In this document: piece after piece, positions 22,690-24,057 of the stretch | How positions within the stretch are numbered: position 1 is the first letter of the stretch | Layout: each line of letters starts with the position of its first letter | Assembly: GCA_014379815.1 (NCBI GenBank) | Contig: JACMLA010000466.1 | Span: forward strand, 1-24,057 | DNA from: Bryobacteraceae bacterium | Lineage (GTDB): Bacteria > Acidobacteriota > Terriglobia > Bryobacterales > Bryobacteraceae | DNA length: 24,057 nucleotides | Reading direction: 5' to 3' | Notes under the pieces: generated by a model | Database searches by the model: none | What the model saw: the letters and a program-made list of their open reading frames with translations, nothing else | Told to the model about the DNA's origin: nothing | Position numbers and translations under genes: made by a program

Positions 22690-22706
22690 ACGTCGCCGTA
22701 ACCTTT

Positions 22707-23972
22707 TTAGGGATCCAGAGGCTCGAGCGTGTCGTGATACAGAGATGCGATCTGAGGCAGAAACTCGAGGTCGAAACGAGACGTCCGGCTGACGATCCGG
22801 TGAGGCTGATAGCCCAGTTCTTTTGCACATCGTTCCGCAAACACCGCACTCTCGATGTAAGCGCTTTGCAGCTCATCTGTGGTGACCAGCGCTGTCCTGT
22901 CAAATGGTATCCCGTACCGATAGATAATCCGGGCGGCATTCCTAAGATTTGTGGTCGTGTGACGAGCGTGAGGGTCGACCAGAATGGCATCTTCCGGCAC
23001 GCGAAGCTCGGTCATGAGATAGCGCTTCATTTCGATAGCTTCTGCCCATGGCGTCTGGTTGGGGTGGACGTATCCACCTGAGACGAGAATCAGAGGTGCC
23101 TTTTGGCTACCCCAGCGCCTCGCCGCCAACTGACATCGTACCCGGGAGTACGTGGATAGCCTGACCTCTTTACTATCGGTTCCCGAACCGGGTACGACCA
23201 GGACTGTCCACTCGTACTGGGACCAGTCGATCGAGGGTATCCGCTCCAGAGCCGCCTTGTTCTCGCCCTTATGCAAGGGCTCGTGCCGACCCGCTTCATC
23301 CCGACGGTGGACCTGCATCAACTCGAGTGCGAACGCCAGCGGAAGGTCGAAAAAGAGCGTGTGGGCAGACGCGAACTGCTCCTGCAACATAGAGCTGCTG
23401 ACCTGAAGAAGCCGGCCGAAGGCAGCAGACTTAACATCGTAAGTAGCCGCATCGATCTCCGCATATCGCGGCTTCAGGCCAAGCGCGTAGTAGTCGATGA
23501 TCCGGTTGATGCCCCTTGCGCAGTCATCCCAGGCAGATGCCAAAAGGTCTGCGCCAGGCTGCTCGGCATAACGATGGTAGACCCCGCTTTTTCTAACTGC
23601 CTCCTCGGTAAATTGGCGTATATTCTCGTCCTCCTGATAGAAAAACTTGAGGCGCTCACCGACAGACTGAATCTCCTCACCGGACCACCGCATGAGCGAG
23701 GCATAACAAGTTGCGTCAGTACTGCACTTGTCAACGGCCCGCGCCAGCGCAAAAGTTCTGCCAATTCTCACCGAACTGAGAACCCGGTCTTCAGCGAGCA
23801 ATCTTGCGACGGAGGTGTTGATCGCCAGTGCGGACAGTAGCCAGAAATTCTTGTCCCGAAGGGGCTGTACCAGATTCAGAGTACGCGGTTCCGGTTTCGT
23901 GTCCTGACAAACAACAGGCAGAACGGGGAAAGTGGTTGCAGTCAGAAGGTAAGTAAGAAGTCGTCCGGACAC
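22707..23972 (-). CDS. Exported YdcF-like protein (DUF218) with long N-terminal helical domain
   Basis: From the GTG at 23972 the protein has 421 aa and opens with a signal-like segment (RLLTYLLTATTFPVLPVVCQ). A frame to a TTG at 24020 gives 437 aa, and a GTG at 24008 is also possible; none has a ribosome site. The C-terminal third is a DUF218/YdcF Rossmann-like domain with YEWTVLVVPGSG, the phosphate-binding-like APLILVSGGYVHPNQTPWAE, the region ILVDPHARHTTTNLRNAARI, and a FDRTALVTTDELQSAYI strand-helix. DUF218 proteins include SanA, ElyC and YdcF of E. coli, tied to envelope integrity; YdcF binds S-adenosylmethionine. The preceding 230 or so residues are helical and unlike the usual short membrane N-terminus of this family. 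It is convergent with the 668-aa gene. Confidence 0.82.
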   Translation of the reverse strand: MSGRLLTYLLTATTFPVLPVVCQDTKPEPRTLNLVQPLRDKNFWLLSALAINTSVARLLAEDRVLSSVRIGRTFALARAVDKCSTDATCYASLMRWSGEEIQSVGERLKFFYQEDENIRQFTEEAVRKSGVYHRYAEQPGADLLASAWDDCARGINRIIDYYALGLKPRYAEIDAATYDVKSAAFGRLLQVSSSMLQEQFASAHTLFFDLPLAFALELMQVHRRDEAGRHEPLHKGENKAALERIPSIDWSQYEWTVLVVPGSGTDSKEVRLSTYSRVRCQLAARRWGSQKAPLILVSGGYVHPNQTPWAEAIEMKRYLMTELRVPEDAILVDPHARHTTTNLRNAARIIYRYGIPFDRTALVTTDELQSAYIESAVFAERCAKELGYQPHRIVSRTSRFDLEFLPQIASLYHDTLEPLDP

Positions 23973-24057
23973 GGGATTGATAGTCGCACAATTAGCGGTG
24001 TTCCTCACATCGCTGATCAATTATTCATAAATCCGTACCGCATCAGTAACACAGGAC

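Overview
The window (about 57-58% G+C by eye) looks like a chromosomal segment of an acidobacterium, probably of the Bryobacter/Solibacter kind. Evidence: a very large TonB-dependent receptor with an N-terminal carboxypeptidase-regulatory-like domain; a winged-helix regulator fused to a membrane segment of a type common in that phylum; a Ser/Thr kinase with a tetratricopeptide-rich C-terminus; two PEP-CTERM sorted proteins; and frequent GTG/TTG starts. I see no tRNA, rRNA, CRISPR array, insertion sequence or phage gene. The phylum call is inference from family content; no ribosomal gene is present.

Layout. (1) 1-6536: a 5'-truncated adenylate-kinase-like gene meets, tail to tail, a two-gene minus-strand unit (TonB-dependent receptor, then a secreted metallo-beta-lactamase-fold hydrolase). 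Divergent from the receptor is a ToxR/CadC-like membrane-bound winged-helix regulator. The 216-bp divergent gap holds four GGGTA boxes about one helical turn apart. (2) 6548-8046, minus: a radical SAM protein followed 20 bp later by a secreted DUF411 metal-binding protein. (3) 8334-10344, plus: an RNA-handling cluster made of an RRM protein with a glycine-rich tail, a 56-aa charged small protein, and an RhlE-type DEAD-box helicase. Strong RNA hairpins lie between the genes, and a textbook terminator follows at 10372-10420. (4) 10425-12558, minus: a peroxide-defence operon perR-like, ahpC, ahpD, and a pyridoxamine-oxidase-fold stress protein, with a promoter overlapping a PerR-type inverted repeat. 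(5) 12677-16274, plus: four closely spaced genes (small conserved protein, DsbA-like thioredoxin-fold protein, M28 peptidase with PA domain, 208-aa protein of unknown function). (6) 16266-20391: two minus-strand PEP-CTERM proteins flanking an 885-aa membrane Ser/Thr kinase with a TPR region. (7) 20522-24020: a 668-aa DRHyd/TPR-S/SLOG-like protein, a repeat-rich palindromic island, and a convergent YdcF-like (DUF218) exported protein.

The most intriguing item is the 668-aa protein. Its N-terminal nucleoside-deoxyribosyltransferase-like module plus helical TPR region resembles the regulatory half of animal ASK1 (MAP3K5), and its C-terminus is a SLOG/LOG-like nucleotide-binding domain. That architecture is expected of nucleotide-signal sensors in stress or immunity. 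A Ser/Thr kinase gene lies 0.9 kb upstream in the same direction. All family assignments were made by reading motifs; no database search was run.
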